Source: Flavobacterium sp. TAB 87
GTDB lineage: Bacteria; Bacteroidota; Bacteroidia; Flavobacteriales; Flavobacteriaceae
Assembly: GCF_001529295.1 (NCBI RefSeq)
Contig: NZ_LLWK01000025.1
Location: forward strand, 1-37,016
Reading direction: 5' to 3'
DNA: 37,016 bases
Shown: positions 24,382 through 34,116 of the stretch, piece by piece
How positions within the stretch are numbered: position 1 is the first letter of the stretch
How the letters are laid out: every line of letters begins with the position of its first letter
Made by a program: the position numbers and the translations under genes
The notes under the pieces: model-generated
The model's input: the letters and a program-made list of their open reading frames with translations, nothing else
What the model was told of the DNA's origin: nothing
Database searches by the model: none

Positions 24382-26850
24382 TTAAGTTTCATTTCGTAAA
24401 TCGTGTGCATAAGCCGCTATGGCTTTTTTAATGTCCCCATCAAACTTGAGCGCGTATTGTTGCAGTTTGAATTTTTCAGTTTCTTCAGTGGTATAGGCTA
24501 AATACTCTTCCAATGAAACTTCGGTTCGGTATACCTTAGAGAGCATTCCTCCTAAAGAAATGAATACTTCTTTGTACTTTTTATCTGAATCATTGGCCTT
24601 GTTGACAGACAAAACAAGTGTTTTCTCTTTTTCGGTAAGGCCTAGTAGTTCTTGGATCTGATCGAATTTATTCTGGTATTTACTTTGATCCAAAAGAATT
24701 TTGCAATCACTGTTATTAATAATGGCTTGCTTGACTACTGGTGATGAAATTATATCTTCTACTTCTTGCGTGACTACGATTGCCTCTCCAAAAAACTTTC
24801 GAACTGTCTTAAAGAGATACTTTATATACTCTGCCATACCTTCCTTTGCTATAGCTTTCCAAGCTTCCTCTATTAAGATCATTTTACGAACCCCTTTGAG
24901 TTTTCTCATTTTACTGATAAAAACCTCCATGATAATTATGGTTACCACCGGAAATAATATCGGATGGTCTTTAATATTGTCCAGTTCAAAGACAATAAAT
25001 CGTTCTTGCAATAATTCTAAATTTTCAGTAGCGTTCAATAAATAGTCGAACTCACCACCCTTGTAATACGGGCGCAAAACATAGAGAAAATTAGTCACAT
25101 CAAAATCCTTGTCTTTTACTTTATCGTCTTCTAAAATTTGAACAAAGTCTTCTTTTAAAAATTCATAGAACGTATCAAAACAGGGGAAAAGTTCCTTGTG
25201 CAGGTCGAGTTTCTCATAGTACAACTGCAATGAGTTGGATAAAGCAACATATTCACTACGGTTGAATGTTTCATCATCTTTCTTCCAAAGAGCTAAGAGT
25301 AGCGTTTTAATACTTTCTTTTTTTTCTGTATCCAAAACATCTCCTTTGGAGATATAGAAGGGGTTGAAACGAATGGGGTTTTTCTCATCGTAGGTAAAAT
25401 AATACCCGCCAACCATATCGCATAATCCTTTGTAACTGTGTCCAACATCTACCAGAACAATGTGCGTTCCTTGTTCGTAATAGCTGCGAACCATGTGATT
25501 GGTGAAAAAGGATTTCCCACTTCCTGAAGGTCCTAATATAAATTTGTTTCGATTGGTGCATATCCCTTTTTTAACTGGTTCATCACTAATATCAACATGA
25601 ACAGGCTTTCCAGTGAGTCTATCTCCTAATCGAATACCAACGGGACTTAGCGAAGATCGATAGCCTGTTTCCATATTTAGAAAGCAAGTGGCTTGCTCGG
25701 TAAAAGTGTCGAAGGTGTCGTTCATGGGAAAATCGGCAGCATTACCGGGTAATCCTGCCCAATAAATTTGCGCAGCACCTGCAGTTTCAATTTTTCCTAC
25801 CGCATCCATTTGAGCCATGGCAGAGGAAACTTGATTTTTTATATCTTTCAATGCTTCTTTACTTTCAGACCAAGCCAAAACATTAAAGTGTGCTTTTACA
25901 GCTAGTCGTTGTTCCCCAACGGCCTCATTTAAAAAATCGTTGGTTGCATCTCTAGCGATCATATTTTCTCTACTGTAGGCCGCTAATGACTGCAAGCGCA
26001 AACGCTTACTCTCTAATCTTTTGATGGTTTTAGATGCGTCATCAAAAAACAAATATTGATTGTAAATGTGATTGCATGATAACAATTGTCCCAATGAAGA
26101 GGCAAACCCAACACTGAATTTTGTCTTATCAGTCGAATAACGGTCGAAATTTATTCTAGATCCACAAAGATTTGGAAGATCTACTGCATCCCCTAAAGTA
26201 AACAACACACAGTGTTTATCTGCGATTTGCAAATGATCCTTAAACACGACATCTCCAAAAATAATGGCATCTGTTTTCTTTGATAAAAAACAATACTGCT
26301 CTACAAAACCAATTTTTCTACTGGAACTTGTTAACTCCGCATCAGTAAGTCTGCTTATCGACACAAAACCGCTGTCCTCTAAGATCCTTTTAAATTGCCC
26401 CGAAGTATCTATAAAATCTTGTAGAAGCGTCTCGCTAAGTGTTTCTTCTGGTACCAGCGAACTTCGAATTAAAGTAGAAAATAAAGAACTGGAATTTTTT
26501 CTGTTTACAGGCTTTTTTGTTAGAATCACATAACACGAATGATCTAAAAACGGTCTTTCGTCGAAAAATCGCTCACTACTTCTGGTTAAAAAACTACTAT
26601 CCTCTGAACTAAAATCCGCCTCATAAGTTGACTGAACAAACCAATCCTGCTTGTGAAAGACAGAGAATTTAGGCAACACTTTTAATGCCTTAATCCAAGA
26701 TTGGTGAAATGCTTCGTACTCCTGATTGGATAGGCTAAAAATCTCAGGTAACTCAACTTTAAAAACAATACTTACATCTCCATTTTTAGATACAATACAA
26801 TCATTCTCTATCGCCAGTAATGGCAAGATAGATTCCATTTCTTTTTCCAT
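24382..26850 (-). CDS. traG: Conjugation ATPase TraG (VirB4-like)
   Basis: 822-residue ATPase that powers assembly of the mating channel. Walker A GPSGSGKS at about 440-447, Walker B MILIEEAWKAI at about 656-666 and TVRKFFGEAIVVTQEVEDI after it are classic. N-terminal part IENDCIVSKNGDVSIVFKVE is also typical. Full length. Cytoplasmic, at the inner membrane. Follows traF at 29 bp. Confidence 0.95.
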   Translation of the reverse strand: MEKEMESILPLLAIENDCIVSKNGDVSIVFKVELPEIFSLSNQEYEAFHQSWIKALKVLPKFSVFHKQDWFVQSTYEADFSSEDSSFLTRSSERFFDERPFLDHSCYVILTKKPVNRKNSSSLFSTLIRSSLVPEETLSETLLQDFIDTSGQFKRILEDSGFVSISRLTDAELTSSSRKIGFVEQYCFLSKKTDAIIFGDVVFKDHLQIADKHCVLFTLGDAVDLPNLCGSRINFDRYSTDKTKFSVGFASSLGQLLSCNHIYNQYLFFDDASKTIKRLESKRLRLQSLAAYSRENMIARDATNDFLNEAVGEQRLAVKAHFNVLAWSESKEALKDIKNQVSSAMAQMDAVGKIETAGAAQIYWAGLPGNAADFPMNDTFDTFTEQATCFLNMETGYRSSLSPVGIRLGDRLTGKPVHVDISDEPVKKGICTNRNKFILGPSGSGKSFFTNHMVRSYYEQGTHIVLVDVGHSYKGLCDMVGGYYFTYDEKNPIRFNPFYISKGDVLDTEKKESIKTLLLALWKKDDETFNRSEYVALSNSLQLYYEKLDLHKELFPCFDTFYEFLKEDFVQILEDDKVKDKDFDVTNFLYVLRPYYKGGEFDYLLNATENLELLQERFIVFELDNIKDHPILFPVVTIIIMEVFISKMRKLKGVRKMILIEEAWKAIAKEGMAEYIKYLFKTVRKFFGEAIVVTQEVEDIISSPVVKQAIINNSDCKILLDQSKYQNKFDQIQELLGLTEKEKTLVLSVNKANDSDKKYKEVFISLGGMLSKVYRTEVSLEEYLAYTTEETEKFKLQQYALKFDGDIKKAIAAYAHDLRNET

Positions 26851-26879
26851 CTGCTTCCCTCTTAAATTTTCTCACTTCA

Positions 26880-27206
26880 TTAGATCTCACTTGTGTCAAA
26901 TCGAAAAATTTTTCTACTTTTGACTTTAATTCTTTTAGGCGTTTGCTTGTAAGCTATAGCTTTCATGAGTCCATATTCTCCATATTTACTGCTCATTTTA
27001 TACACTTTCAGAACTAATACAACACCCGACACTCCAATAAAACCAACACACAATAAAGAAGGTAAACCAAGAATATACAACACTGCAAACAGTATCATAA
27101 GTACAACAACACCACCCCCCAAATACCAAATGTATTGGGCCTTTAATCCTTTGAATTCAATACTCTGATTGATCCCTTTGTTTATTTTGTAAACGCTACT
27201 TTGCAT
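26880..27206 (-). CDS. traF: Conjugative transfer protein TraF (DUF4133)
   Basis: 108 residues. Start YKINKGINQSIEFKGLKAQY, two membrane helices (about 28-48 and 52-70), then a basic C-terminus. This is the DUF4133/TraF plan, VirB3-like. It starts 2 bp after traE. Confidence 0.93.
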   Translation of the reverse strand: MQSSVYKINKGINQSIEFKGLKAQYIWYLGGGVVVLMILFAVLYILGLPSLLCVGFIGVSGVVLVLKVYKMSSKYGEYGLMKAIAYKQTPKRIKVKSRKIFRFDTSEI

Positions 27207-27208
27207 CT

Positions 27209-27556
27209 TTAAACTCCAAAGAAGGATTTAATTACCGTTGCTACAACCACTAAAAAAACACAACTTCCAAACCAAGCAGCGGCTACTTTTCCTGTATCAG
27301 GATCACCAGCATTCCATTTTTGATAGACCTTCACTGCGCCAATAAGTCCCAATATTGCGCCCACCGCATACATAAGTTCTGTTCCAGCATCAAAGTAACT
27401 TCGCACCTTTTGATTGGCTTCATTAATACCTGCCACACCATCCTGTGCATAACCTTGCGCTTTTGCTAGAAGTATCAAACTAACTAGCATTATTCGCTGT
27501 ACTCCATGAAGTACTTTTTTCCTAAATTTCATTTTACATTTTTCCATCGTCTTCAT
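27209..27556 (-). CDS. traE: Conjugative transfer protein TraE (DUF4134)
   Basis: 115 residues with a signal peptide ending near AQGYAQ and two membrane helices. The segments GINEANQKVRSYFDAGTELM and YQKWNAGDPDTGKVAAAWFG are the DUF4134/TraE signature, a VirB2-like pilin candidate. It overlooks a 121-bp gap from the upstream gene, which may hold a promoter or processing site. Confidence 0.95.
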   Translation of the reverse strand: MKTMEKCKMKFRKKVLHGVQRIMLVSLILLAKAQGYAQDGVAGINEANQKVRSYFDAGTELMYAVGAILGLIGAVKVYQKWNAGDPDTGKVAAAWFGSCVFLVVVATVIKSFFGV

Positions 27557-27678
27557 AATTTAGATTGTTTTCGTTTTAAAAAAGTGGAGAAATCTTCGCC
27601 ATTTCATTACTCTATTTTCTCGTCACACATCGCCATACCGCACTAGAGAGAAAAGGGAGAATTCCTCCACTAAAAATA

Positions 27679-28167
27679 TTAATTGGCCTCCACCCACAAC
27701 CCATCCACCTCGGCTAAAGTTAAAAGCAGCTGCGGGGTATTACTTAAATGGGAGACCAAAAATTTATTGATTATATGCTTAAAATGAGAATTTTGAAGGT
27801 GCGGATATTCTAGAAGTATCAGAGAAAGATAATTCATAAAAACTTCCTTTGACCTTCCCAATCTAGCGCTCTCTTGTATAGCTTCAAGCAGTTTTGGGTA
27901 CAATTCTATTGTATCTTGTTTCAAAGTATCGCGCTCAATAATTTCTGCATCGACCACTTTTATGGAAAGAGGAGATTTCTTTTTAAAAAATGCAAAATTA
28001 CCTTTAAATTTAGCAAGCTTAAATCCTTTTAGTTTGCTTTTACCTGATAACAATGATTGCCATTCATTTTGATACAATCTTCCGATAACAAAAAGATACC
28101 AAAGCATACTACTAAAAATTACCACGGTGATATAATCACTCCATAAAATTGAATTCAACATAATCAC
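27679..28167 (-). CDS. Membrane protein at the head of the tra operon
   Basis: 162 residues. One N-terminal membrane segment (ITVVIFSSMLWYLFVIGRLY), then a basic stretch and a helical cytoplasmic domain (IELYPKLLEAIQESARLGRS, FMNYLSLILLEYPHLQNSHF). Not recognised as TraA-D, but a gene of this kind often precedes traE in Bacteroidetes elements. It is the first gene after the operator-like repeats at 28271-28299. Confidence 0.6.
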   Translation of the reverse strand: MIMLNSILWSDYITVVIFSSMLWYLFVIGRLYQNEWQSLLSGKSKLKGFKLAKFKGNFAFFKKKSPLSIKVVDAEIIERDTLKQDTIELYPKLLEAIQESARLGRSKEVFMNYLSLILLEYPHLQNSHFKHIINKFLVSHLSNTPQLLLTLAEVDGLWVEAN

Positions 28168-28270
28168 TTCATTTAAATTTCACACTCCATTCCTCTGTCA
28201 ATTCGCAAACCATTAATAACCTGTCGATTAACTTGATATCAAAGTAACGATAGAATTAAAGTTGCTACAA

Positions 28271-28299
28271 GTACAACTTTTTGTTGTACCCCGTTGTAC
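28271..28299. promoter_or_regulatory. Operator-like repeats upstream of tra operon
   Basis: GTACAAC-T5-GTTGTAC is a perfect inverted repeat (28271-28289), and a further GTTGTAC follows 3 bases on (28293-28299), each right half-site being followed by CCCC. Three half-sites between the lipoprotein terminator and the first tra gene point to a repressor or activator of transfer, perhaps the AraC regulator upstream. Confidence 0.55.
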
Positions 28300-28335
28300 C
28301 CCTCACAAACCCTTACCCTACTGAAAAAGATTCAT

Positions 28336-28360
28336 AAAAAAAGCCTCCAAAAGGAGGCTT
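28336..28360 (-). terminator. Rho-independent terminator after the lipoprotein gene
   Basis: GCCTCC-AAAA-GGAGGC stem with an A7 run on its left, i.e. T7 on the minus strand, 40 bp after the stop at 28401. It separates the lipoprotein and its upstream gene from the tra operon. Confidence 0.85.
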
Positions 28361-28400
28361 AATAAAGAAAATCAGATAGTTAATTTCTAATTAAAGTTTG

Positions 28401-28958
28401 CTATTTTTGAAATTTTCCAAATTCAACATCTGCTCGATTTACGATTTCCCATCCATTTTCTGAAAGATAAAAATAAGCAGTACATTGCATTTCTTTTTTC
28501 AAATCCCTTCCATACAATACTGCAAAAACCGTATTCTCTCGAACTACCGTGTAGTCAAAAATGGTGACATTTTTGGTTGTGTTGGTAATAACGCTCGATA
28601 TTTGTCCAAAGCGCTCTTCCCAAACCTTTACCTTCTGAATCGAAGATGATTTGTCTTTTGAAGAGGTTTCTAATAAAAAGAGAGCCGCTTTATCGGTAAA
28701 AAATAGTAGTGGATTAGGATCCAAAATCTTTCGAGTTCTCTTAACAGTCACTAATCCTTGCTTTTCAAGCCCTAAATCGATAAGTCGTTTCGCATGTTGG
28801 GGATCATTGCAAAAAATATCATAATCTCCAATGATGGGAAATTGCAGCTCACTGACAATCATTTCTTGTGCTGTTTTTTGATCCAATTTTTTTTCAGTAC
28901 AGCCCATCCATAAAAAAGAGACTGATAGTACAATTAAAAGTGAGTTTTTCATTTTCAA
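28401..28958 (-). CDS. Hypothetical lipoprotein in conjugative region
   Basis: 185 residues. Lipoprotein signal (SLLIVLSVSFLWMGC-TEKK) with Cys near residue 20. The rest is a mixed alpha/beta domain (IVSELQFPIIGDYDIFCNDP, FGQISSVITNTTKNVTIFDY, TAYFYLSENGWEIVNRADVE). Family not recognised. It starts 12 bp after the 400-residue gene, so the two form a unit ended by the terminator at 28336. Confidence 0.6.
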   Translation of the reverse strand: MKMKNSLLIVLSVSFLWMGCTEKKLDQKTAQEMIVSELQFPIIGDYDIFCNDPQHAKRLIDLGLEKQGLVTVKRTRKILDPNPLLFFTDKAALFLLETSSKDKSSSIQKVKVWEERFGQISSVITNTTKNVTIFDYTVVRENTVFAVLYGRDLKKEMQCTAYFYLSENGWEIVNRADVEFGKFQK

Positions 28959-28970
28959 AAGATTTAATGA

Positions 28971-30173
28971 TTAATAATCTCTAATGTGTTTGATAATCCG
29001 TTCTAATGTTTGTATGGCTATTTCTTTGTCCCTTTCTTCTGCATTATACGATTTACTTCTCATGGAGTCATAGGATAAATCGACTTTTTGAGAGGTCGAC
29101 AGATAGGGAACAATAGTTTTAAAAACCTGACTCATCGATCTGGCTTTAATAATTCTTGATTCATCACCCGCACGCAAAATGAGTGCTATTTGATCGGCAG
29201 ATAGGTTACATTCAATTTTGTTTTGCACTAATTTTTCATTGTTTACAGTTTCCCGTGTACCAACCGCTAATTTAATCTCAGAAGATAAATTAATTCTATG
29301 TTGCAAGTACTTAATTTCATTTTCAAACCAACCAAGTAAAGAGTCGGTAATGTTTTTTTGAAAAGGGTCAAAGCTGACTTTTTTATTAGAATTAATTTGG
29401 CTGAATTCTTTAAAATGTGACAATAGTAGACATAATTGTTCCGTCAAACCATCCGTTAATTTTAAATCATCTTTGAGCCTTTGCGCTAACCAATGAAAGT
29501 AGCTTAAACTATTAAAATTTAATTCAAGAAGTAATTCATCTAACTCTGAATAAAAATTTTCATTTACTTTTGAAAGATCACTTTCTTCGATAGATCTTAG
29601 TAAGTTCTTCTGATACAAAATTTGACGATATGTACTCTTATGACCTGAATTAGAATGCAGTAGATAATTTAAATTATGAAGTACAATATCCATAGTTGTT
29701 TTATCCGACTCACTACTCAACTGCTTAGATTTTAATTTATTAACCTTAAATTGTAATTCGTTTCGAGAAACAATTATATACGTTATAGGAACTCTTTCAT
29801 CTAAACTTAAGAAAGTTGCAAATCTCGTTTCAATAAAAGACAGTAGATCTTCCAAGCACGTAATTATTTTTTCGCTAAGTAAACCTAGATTATGATTTCT
29901 TTGTACATTGTTAATCTGGCAACCCACCATCCTGTCTATTAGATAGATAAAAGTGGAATGATATTTTCGAATTAATAGTCTAATTTCTCTCTTTTTTCGA
30001 ATCGCGAACACTTCATTTTTTATCTGAATTTGAATTTTCTTAGATTCTTTTACTACATCAGTTGACATTAGTAATAGCTCTTGCTCTGATATAAGTATGA
30101 CATCTAAATTATTAGTATTTGAAAGTTGCAAGATTAAAGTATCTAGCCATTCTAGGGGATATTTATTCATCAT
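28971..30173 (-). CDS. Conserved protein of Bacteroidetes mobile elements
   Basis: 400 residues, no signal peptide, mostly helical. The C-terminal 80 residues (NLSADQIALILRAGDESRII, KTIVPYLSTSQKVDLSYDSM, EERDKEIAIQTLERIIKHIR) form the best conserved part; I recognise this type from conjugative transposons, where it stands beside AraC regulators, but it has no assigned function. Distant relation to RteC-type regulators is possible but not shown. Confidence 0.6.
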   Translation of the reverse strand: MMNKYPLEWLDTLILQLSNTNNLDVILISEQELLLMSTDVVKESKKIQIQIKNEVFAIRKKREIRLLIRKYHSTFIYLIDRMVGCQINNVQRNHNLGLLSEKIITCLEDLLSFIETRFATFLSLDERVPITYIIVSRNELQFKVNKLKSKQLSSESDKTTMDIVLHNLNYLLHSNSGHKSTYRQILYQKNLLRSIEESDLSKVNENFYSELDELLLELNFNSLSYFHWLAQRLKDDLKLTDGLTEQLCLLLSHFKEFSQINSNKKVSFDPFQKNITDSLLGWFENEIKYLQHRINLSSEIKLAVGTRETVNNEKLVQNKIECNLSADQIALILRAGDESRIIKARSMSQVFKTIVPYLSTSQKVDLSYDSMRSKSYNAEERDKEIAIQTLERIIKHIRDY

Positions 30174-30218
30174 ACTATTGTTTTAATTGTCAAATAATGC
30201 AACCTAAACCAGTGAGCT

Positions 30219-31094
30219 TCATATTTCCTTAAATCTATTACGATAACGAGATGGAGATATTGAAGAATGTTTTTTAAAAAAAATACTAAAACTATTGGAG
30301 GATCCAAACCCTAATTCTTCAGCAATATCTACGATGTTTAATTGAGGGTCTTCTAGAAGGTTTTCAGCTTCACTAATAATGGCATTAACGATTAATTTTT
30401 TAACCGACTTTCCAGTTACTTGATTAACTACTTTGTTAAGATGATTTGGAGTAACGAAGAGCGCTCCTGCATAAAATTGAACACCATGTTGCCTTTTATA
30501 ATGAATAGACAAAATAGTAAGGAACTGAACAACCAAACTTTCTTTTCTTGGAAAGATTTGAAAATTATCCGAGGTCTGATGAGAATAAATTAAGCGAAGT
30601 TCATAAAGTAGTAGATTAAAACTAACCCTTTGCAATTCATGATCGAATTCCTTTGCTTTAAAATCTTTGTTCACAAAATAAATTAATTTATAAATCAGTG
30701 ACAGCACAGAAAATTCTTTATCATCGAGACCAATTTTTACTATTGACTTTCCAAGCAAATAGTAAAACGAATCAATCAAATCTCTTTTTAAACCATATTT
30801 AATGATAAATTCTGGAGTAAAAGAGATTAAAAAAAATTGTAATTTATCATCAGTTTGTACTATTCTGCACAATGAGTCAATGGGAATTACAAGCAAATCT
30901 CTTGGTTCAATATTTAGTAAAATTGCCCTTACTTCAATGGTTAACTTACCTGATTTAATCAACATAATTGAAAAATTAGCAACTTCAAATGATTCTTTCG
31001 CATCTGTCCTTACTTCATACTTTTTAATTATATGAATATCCAAACCTGCACTTGGCAAATTTTCTAATGTCCTATTTAAAAAATCTTTAATCAC
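30219..31094 (-). CDS. AraC family transcriptional regulator
   Basis: 291 residues. N-terminal cupin-like sensing domain (about 20-130), C-terminal double helix-turn-helix (VTPNHLNKVVNQVTGKSVKK, then NIVDIAEELGFGSSNSFSIF and FKKHSSISPSRYRNRFKEI). GTG start at 31094 preceded by AGGAAAC. The next gene starts 45 bp on, so they may be co-transcribed. It probably controls the mobile-element genes. Confidence 0.88.
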   Translation of the reverse strand: MIKDFLNRTLENLPSAGLDIHIIKKYEVRTDAKESFEVANFSIMLIKSGKLTIEVRAILLNIEPRDLLVIPIDSLCRIVQTDDKLQFFLISFTPEFIIKYGLKRDLIDSFYYLLGKSIVKIGLDDKEFSVLSLIYKLIYFVNKDFKAKEFDHELQRVSFNLLLYELRLIYSHQTSDNFQIFPRKESLVVQFLTILSIHYKRQHGVQFYAGALFVTPNHLNKVVNQVTGKSVKKLIVNAIISEAENLLEDPQLNIVDIAEELGFGSSNSFSIFFKKHSSISPSRYRNRFKEI

Positions 31095-31142
31095 GTTTCC
31101 TATATTTTAAAAACTTTTAAATGGCAACTTCTACTTTTAAAA

Positions 31143-31265
31143 TTAAAGCTCAAAAATTGGTTCAATAATTTTATATACAATAAAGTACAGATTACAAACT
31201 GATGTAATTAAAAGTAGATATGCTGGAAGCTTAAGTTCATTTATTATTATTCCTCCTGAGATCAT
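31143..31265 (-). CDS. Possible short membrane protein or fragment
   Basis: 40 codons from the ATG at 31265 (MISGGIIINELKLPAYLLLI, then TSVCNLYFIVYKIIEP). The frame is open for 20 more codons upstream (FIIDFFNYDEVIGY) without a start codon, which suggests a decayed gene for a small membrane protein. Not recognised. The rest of 31095-31394 has nothing else. Confidence 0.3.
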   Translation of the reverse strand: MISGGIIINELKLPAYLLLITSVCNLYFIVYKIIEPIFEL

Positions 31266-31394
31266 GTAGCCAATTACTTCATCATAATTAAAAAAATCTA
31301 TGATGAAATAAAGCTTACAAGATTAAAAATGAGCAATACTGCCTACAAAATTTTTTGCTTTTCCATTTTTAATTAAAATTTTAAAAAACACTTT

Positions 31395-32087
31395 CTATAA
31401 AATGGCATTAAGTAGCGCTATCATTGAAAAATATGAGACAAGATTCTGATCTGATGAAGTGTTCACTTTTTTATGACCTACAGATGTTTCCCAATCCCTG
31501 TCTTTGCGCTCAGCCTCGGCATAAAGTGCATAGCTCGAAACAGTAGAGAAAGTTAAAATAATTTCTTTTTCAGTATTATTTAATGTGTCATTCTCTAAAA
31601 CTTCAGCATCAAATAAAATGATTTGATCACGCATAACTATATATTGCTCATTTTGGTTATCAATAAGTTCTTGAATAAAATCTGATAATTGAACCTTACT
31701 AATTGTGCTAAGCGAGCTATTTGCCACAATTTCAAATAATTTACGAGTTGGATTATTCAAAATGGAAAGAATTTCTTCGGGTGTAAAACCTAAATTTGTT
31801 TTTTTACTTGTTTTACTACTTTTATAAAATTCTGAAATAAAATAAATTTGGCTATTTATTTCCTCAATAGTTTGTGGCGACTTGTTATTTTGTAGATACA
31901 CTTGTACGACATCATAGTATGACTTTCCTTTAAAATCATATGGATTGGCTGGATTAAGCGGAAATGATACCTCAACAATTTTGTGATCAGATAAATTAGT
32001 ATCCTTTACCTCTAAATTGGAATCCGCATCAGTGGTACAAGAAAATAAAAGAAATAAAGTGGCCGTGCATAATAGAAAATTTTTCAT
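31395..32087 (-). CDS. Hypothetical lipoprotein
   Basis: 230 residues. Lipoprotein signal with LLFSC-TTDAD (Cys17). Then NPANPYDFKGKSYYDVVQVY and a helical domain (FTPEEILSILNNPTRKLFEI, VQLSDFIQELIDNQNEQYIV), with a hydrophobic C-terminus (YFSMIALLNAIL). Family not recognised. Divergent from the TPR regulator, so they share the promoter region 32088-32424; control of this gene by that regulator is a reasonable guess. Confidence 0.6.
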   Translation of the reverse strand: MKNFLLCTATLFLLFSCTTDADSNLEVKDTNLSDHKIVEVSFPLNPANPYDFKGKSYYDVVQVYLQNNKSPQTIEEINSQIYFISEFYKSSKTSKKTNLGFTPEEILSILNNPTRKLFEIVANSSLSTISKVQLSDFIQELIDNQNEQYIVMRDQIILFDAEVLENDTLNNTEKEIILTFSTVSSYALYAEAERKDRDWETSVGHKKVNTSSDQNLVSYFSMIALLNAIL

Positions 32088-32242
32088 GATTTATTTGTTT
32101 GAAAGTAATCGAGATTTTATTCTCAGTTCATTTCATCCGGAAAAGCAGAACTTTTTATTGGCACTATGCCAACAATTTTTGCTTATGAATTCAAAACAAA
32201 TCTATTGGCAGAAACATTTATGTGCAACACTATACCTTATCA

Positions 32243-32281
32243 TTTTCTGAAAATCACCTATGTGTTTTCTGAAAACACATA
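32243..32281. promoter_or_regulatory. Palindrome and repeated TTTTCTGAAAA sites
   Basis: TTTTCTGAAAA occurs at 32243-32253 and 32265-32275, 22 bp apart. The second is the centre of a 23-bp inverted repeat (TATGTGTTTT-CTG-AAAACACATA, 32259-32281) followed by CCCTTTTT. It stands between the divergent lipoprotein and TPR genes and may be an operator, or a terminator for a lost gene. The rest of 32088-32424 is featureless. Confidence 0.4.
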
Positions 32282-32424
32282 CCCTTTTTATACAAATAAC
32301 ACCCTGTTTATCAAATGTTTATTTTAATTTTATAATAATCTTTGCTACAATTTTATTTTCACTTACTTGCACAGTGAATTCAGTGTACAAAAGATGTATT
32401 TACCCAAAAAAATCATTTCCTACT

Positions 32425-34116
32425 ATGATTCAAAAAAAATATATCCTACTATTATTTTGTGCAGTTCAATTATTACATGCCCAAAAAATTACGTTTCACA
32501 TTCCAGATTCTTTAAAAAGCAAGAATTACAAGTATCTTGATGAAAAGATTTATGCATTAAAGGGTGATAGTACTAAAGCAAGTCCCTATCTCTATGCCTA
32601 TCTAAATAGGGCAAAAAATGAGCAGAATTGGAAGGAACTTGTTAATGGCTACCAAAATATTTTACACGAATCACCCGATTATTTACGTATAACCTATGCA
32701 GATAGTATGGTTTACTCTGCTAAAAAATCAAAGAAAAACGATTTAATAGGGTACGCTTACCTATCAAAAGGAATTGTCTATTATGGTAGAAATGAACTGC
32801 AAATTGCCCTTGACAATTACATCGTGGCCAACAGTTACATCTCTAAAACAGATGATGATTATTTAATTTATAAAGTAAAATACAACATAGCCATTATCAA
32901 AACCTACTTAGGATTTTACGACGAAGCAATTTCGTTGTTTAAAGAATGCATCACTTATTTCAAAGACAATAATACCAGACCGTACTTAAATTCACTTCAT
33001 TCTCTAGGACTATGCTACAATAGAATTGGAAATTATGGACTATGTAGTCAAACCAATAAATTAGGATTTTTGGAGGGAATACGACTGCAAAACAGAGAAA
33101 TGGACATTTATTTTATAGCATCGGAAGGTGTCAACCAGTATTTTTTAGATAACTGTAATTCCGCGATTACAAATCTTGAAAAGGTTTTACCGACTATGGT
33201 GAAAAATAAAGAGTATGCAAGTGAAGCGATAGCCAATTTTTATATTGGAAAAAGCTATTGGAAGTTGAACAAACACGAAAAGTCAATTCGTTATTTCAAG
33301 AAAGTGGATCAGATATTCACTGAAAAAAAATATAGTAATCCTGAACTTCGTGAAGTGTATGAATTAATGATAAAATTTTATAAAAGCCAAAACAATTTAG
33401 AAGGTCAATTGTACTGCATCGATCAATTGATTCAAGTAGATCAATTATTAAAAGATCGTTTTACCTATCTCATCACTAAAATTCGCAAAGAATACGATAC
33501 CAGCTCCCTATTATTTGAGAAAGATAAAATTAATGCACTGCTACTTGAAGAGAAAGAAAATGTACAATATTTTATATTATTAGTGCTATTGCTACTACTG
33601 TTCTCCGTTTATATTACGTACAGGTATTTTAGAAATAGGAAAGTTTATAAAAAAAAGTTTTCAGAGTTAATGCTGCAATTAAATTTAGATGTTAACTTGA
33701 AAACCAAAATAAAATCAGGACGAGAGCAAATTGAAGATATTAGTCCAGAGACAGCAAACAACATATTGAAACAATTGGAGAGGTTTGAAAGTAAGCAAAA
33801 ATTTCTTATGAAAAATTTGACGCTTTCTAAACTTGCTGTACAATTTAATTCAAACCCAAGATACCTATCCGTCATTATTTCGCACTACCGTGATAAAACA
33901 TTTTCAACCTATATTAATGATTTAAAAATTGATTTCTTAATACAACTTTTAAAAACGAATAAAAAAGTGAGAGATTATTCCAACGGTGCTTTAGCAGAAG
34001 AAGTTGGTTTTAGTACTACTCAACGGTTTACCCGAGCTTTCTATTCCCGAACCCAAATGCCTATACCTTATTTTATTGAACAAATTAAAATGAATAACTA
34101 TAATCATGAACAGTAA
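32425..34116 (+). CDS. TPR membrane regulator with AraC-type HTH
   Basis: 563 residues from the ATG at 32425 (MIQKKYILLLFCAVQLLHAQ, a signal peptide); an upstream in-frame start lacks this leader at its N-terminus. Residues 25-370 are tetratricopeptide repeats, probably periplasmic. One membrane helix lies at about 382-402 (YFILLVLLLLLFSVYITYRY), then a coiled coil and an AraC HTH pair at about 468-555 (LSKLAVQFNSNPRYLSVIIS, NGALAEEVGFSTTQRFTRAF). This one-protein sensor-regulator design is common in Flavobacteriia. Ligand unknown. Confidence 0.9.
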   Translation: MIQKKYILLLFCAVQLLHAQKITFHIPDSLKSKNYKYLDEKIYALKGDSTKASPYLYAYLNRAKNEQNWKELVNGYQNILHESPDYLRITYADSMVYSAKKSKKNDLIGYAYLSKGIVYYGRNELQIALDNYIVANSYISKTDDDYLIYKVKYNIAIIKTYLGFYDEAISLFKECITYFKDNNTRPYLNSLHSLGLCYNRIGNYGLCSQTNKLGFLEGIRLQNREMDIYFIASEGVNQYFLDNCNSAITNLEKVLPTMVKNKEYASEAIANFYIGKSYWKLNKHEKSIRYFKKVDQIFTEKKYSNPELREVYELMIKFYKSQNNLEGQLYCIDQLIQVDQLLKDRFTYLITKIRKEYDTSSLLFEKDKINALLLEEKENVQYFILLVLLLLLFSVYITYRYFRNRKVYKKKFSELMLQLNLDVNLKTKIKSGREQIEDISPETANNILKQLERFESKQKFLMKNLTLSKLAVQFNSNPRYLSVIISHYRDKTFSTYINDLKIDFLIQLLKTNKKVRDYSNGALAEEVGFSTTQRFTRAFYSRTQMPIPYFIEQIKMNNYNHEQ

